From positions 6,623-70,622 of the forward strand of contig VZRS01008300.1 in assembly GCA_013398055.1 (NCBI GenBank): a stretch of DNA of 64,000 nucleotides. The letters are read 5' to 3'. Within the stretch, counting starts at the first letter, position 1. Each line of letters opens with the position of its first letter. The notes below the pieces were generated by a model. It ran no database searches. It was not told the origin of the DNA and worked only from the letters and a program-made list of their open reading frames with translations. Below are positions 63,452 to 64,000 of this stretch, in pieces. The DNA is from Ifrita kowaldi (Eukaryota; Chordata; Aves; Passeriformes; Cinclosomatidae). Made by a program: the position numbers and the translations under genes.

Positions 63452-63655
63452 TGTTGTGGTTTAACCCCAGCCAGCAGCCAAGCCCCAGACTCGCTCACTC
63501 ACCTACCAGTGGGATCAGGGAGATAAGTGGAAGGGTAAAAGCTGGAAAACTCGGGGGTTGAGATAAAGACAGTTTAATAGGGAAAGCAAAAGCTGTGCAC
63601 AGAGCATGGTCAGGCAGGTGTTTAGCCATGCCCAGGAGAGCAGGTAATTCTGCTA
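63452..63655 (-). mobile_element. LTR fragment, same family, antisense in IDE intron 11
   Basis: TGTTGTGGTTTAACCCCAGC followed by CAGCCAAGCCCC, GTTGAGATAAAGACAGTTTA and AGCAAAAGCTGTGCAC is the complement of the right-hand third of the LTRs at 25861 and 35189. The left boundary is clear; the right end is uncertain and no U3/TATA part was recognised, so it is probably truncated. Confidence 0.8.
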
Positions 63656-63904
63656 CCTTTTTGACCGTTTCAGATTCCTTAGAAACATCTATTTACTCTC
63701 GAAGCTAGCCACTTCCATTGAACACTCTTCTGTGTTGTAGATTGTTTAATAGAATTAGAGGAGATTTCTTGATACCTATCACGTGGACTACTAAAAAAAT
63801 ACTGAGAAGTTTGTAATTTTCTTTATTCTGGATTTCCTCTTCTTTAGGTGTGTTCTATAGTTCAGGCAGCACCTGGATGATGCTCTTACTCACGTTTTAT
63901 TTTT

Positions 63905-63986
63905 AGGTAGTCCTGCAAGAAGCAAGGAGTTGAACGTGATGATCCTTAGGGGTCTCTTTCAACTTGAGGTTATCTATGATTCTATG
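63905..63986 (+). mobile_element. CR1 LINE 3' end in IDE intron 11
   Basis: GTTGAACGTGATGATCCTTA then GGGTCTCTTTCAACTTGAGG and the terminal TATGATTCTATGACA repeat, the avian CR1 3' signature. Non-coding stub. Confidence 0.88.
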
Positions 63987-64000
63987 ACACCAGGACTAGA

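Larger units (their letters stand above)
57699..64000 (+). other. IDE: IDE intron 11, incomplete
   Basis: At least 6.3 kb with no sequence matching the next IDE coding block. The rightmost 550 bp carries an LTR fragment and a CR1 end. Confidence 0.8.

Noticed and set aside
57699..64000. Search for IDE exon 12 or later exons
   Set aside because: No sequence able to encode the next conserved block (VAIVSKSF...EEWYGTQY) was seen; the exon is taken to lie beyond the window.
1..64000. tRNA, rRNA, CRISPR array, operon or phage-like system
   Set aside because: No cloverleaf, rRNA block, regular spacer array or closely packed ORFs were seen; the sequence is a vertebrate two-gene locus.

Overview
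The window is vertebrate nuclear DNA and almost certainly avian. It holds two long, intron-rich genes with compact introns, several 3' fragments of CR1 LINEs that end in the avian ATTCTGTG/ATTCTATG-type repeat, and copies of a bird-type endogenous-retrovirus LTR (TGTCCTGGTTT...AAACCAGGACA ends). There are no bacterial or phage features and no CRISPR array. I see no new multi-gene system.

Layout. (1) 1-12.77 kb is intergenic, downstream of KIF11, and carries simple repeats, an old L3/CR1-like relic, a minisatellite and an AC-rich tract. By conserved vertebrate synteny (HHEX-KIF11-IDE) this should be the KIF11-HHEX interval, with HHEX itself off the left edge. (2) 13.2-30.9 kb, minus strand, is the complete KIF11 (kinesin-5/Eg5) coding region: 22 exons, every junction in phase, 3201 nt of CDS, 1066 residues plus stop. 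Its CpG-island promoter at about 30.5-31.35 kb has a CCAAT box and CHR-like TTTGAA elements. (3) 31.35-37.44 kb is the interval between two divergent promoters and contains one full-length LTR with intact ends. (4) 37.4-64 kb, plus strand, is the 5' half of IDE (insulin-degrading enzyme, M16 metalloprotease). A CpG island is interrupted by a 40-N assembly gap, followed by a long intron 1 and exons 2-11 (human residues about 33-477), including the inverted zinc motif HFCEH and the third zinc ligand in SEH. Exon 12 onward is not in the window. Exon 1, which encodes the mitochondrial presequence in mammals, cannot be read and probably overlaps the gap.

The two genes are arranged head to head. 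KIF11 is a mitotic motor and IDE is a peptide-clearing protease; nothing here suggests they work together beyond their ancient linkage.

The best second-look items are: a 209-bp direct repeat in IDE intron 1 (5 differences, no indels, copies 4755 bp apart); a possible spliced IDE leader whose short upstream ORF would end in an ATGA overlap with the Met42-equivalent start; a coding-like antisense ORF with a good splice acceptor in IDE intron 1; the gap over IDE exon 1; and the cell-cycle promoter elements of KIF11.
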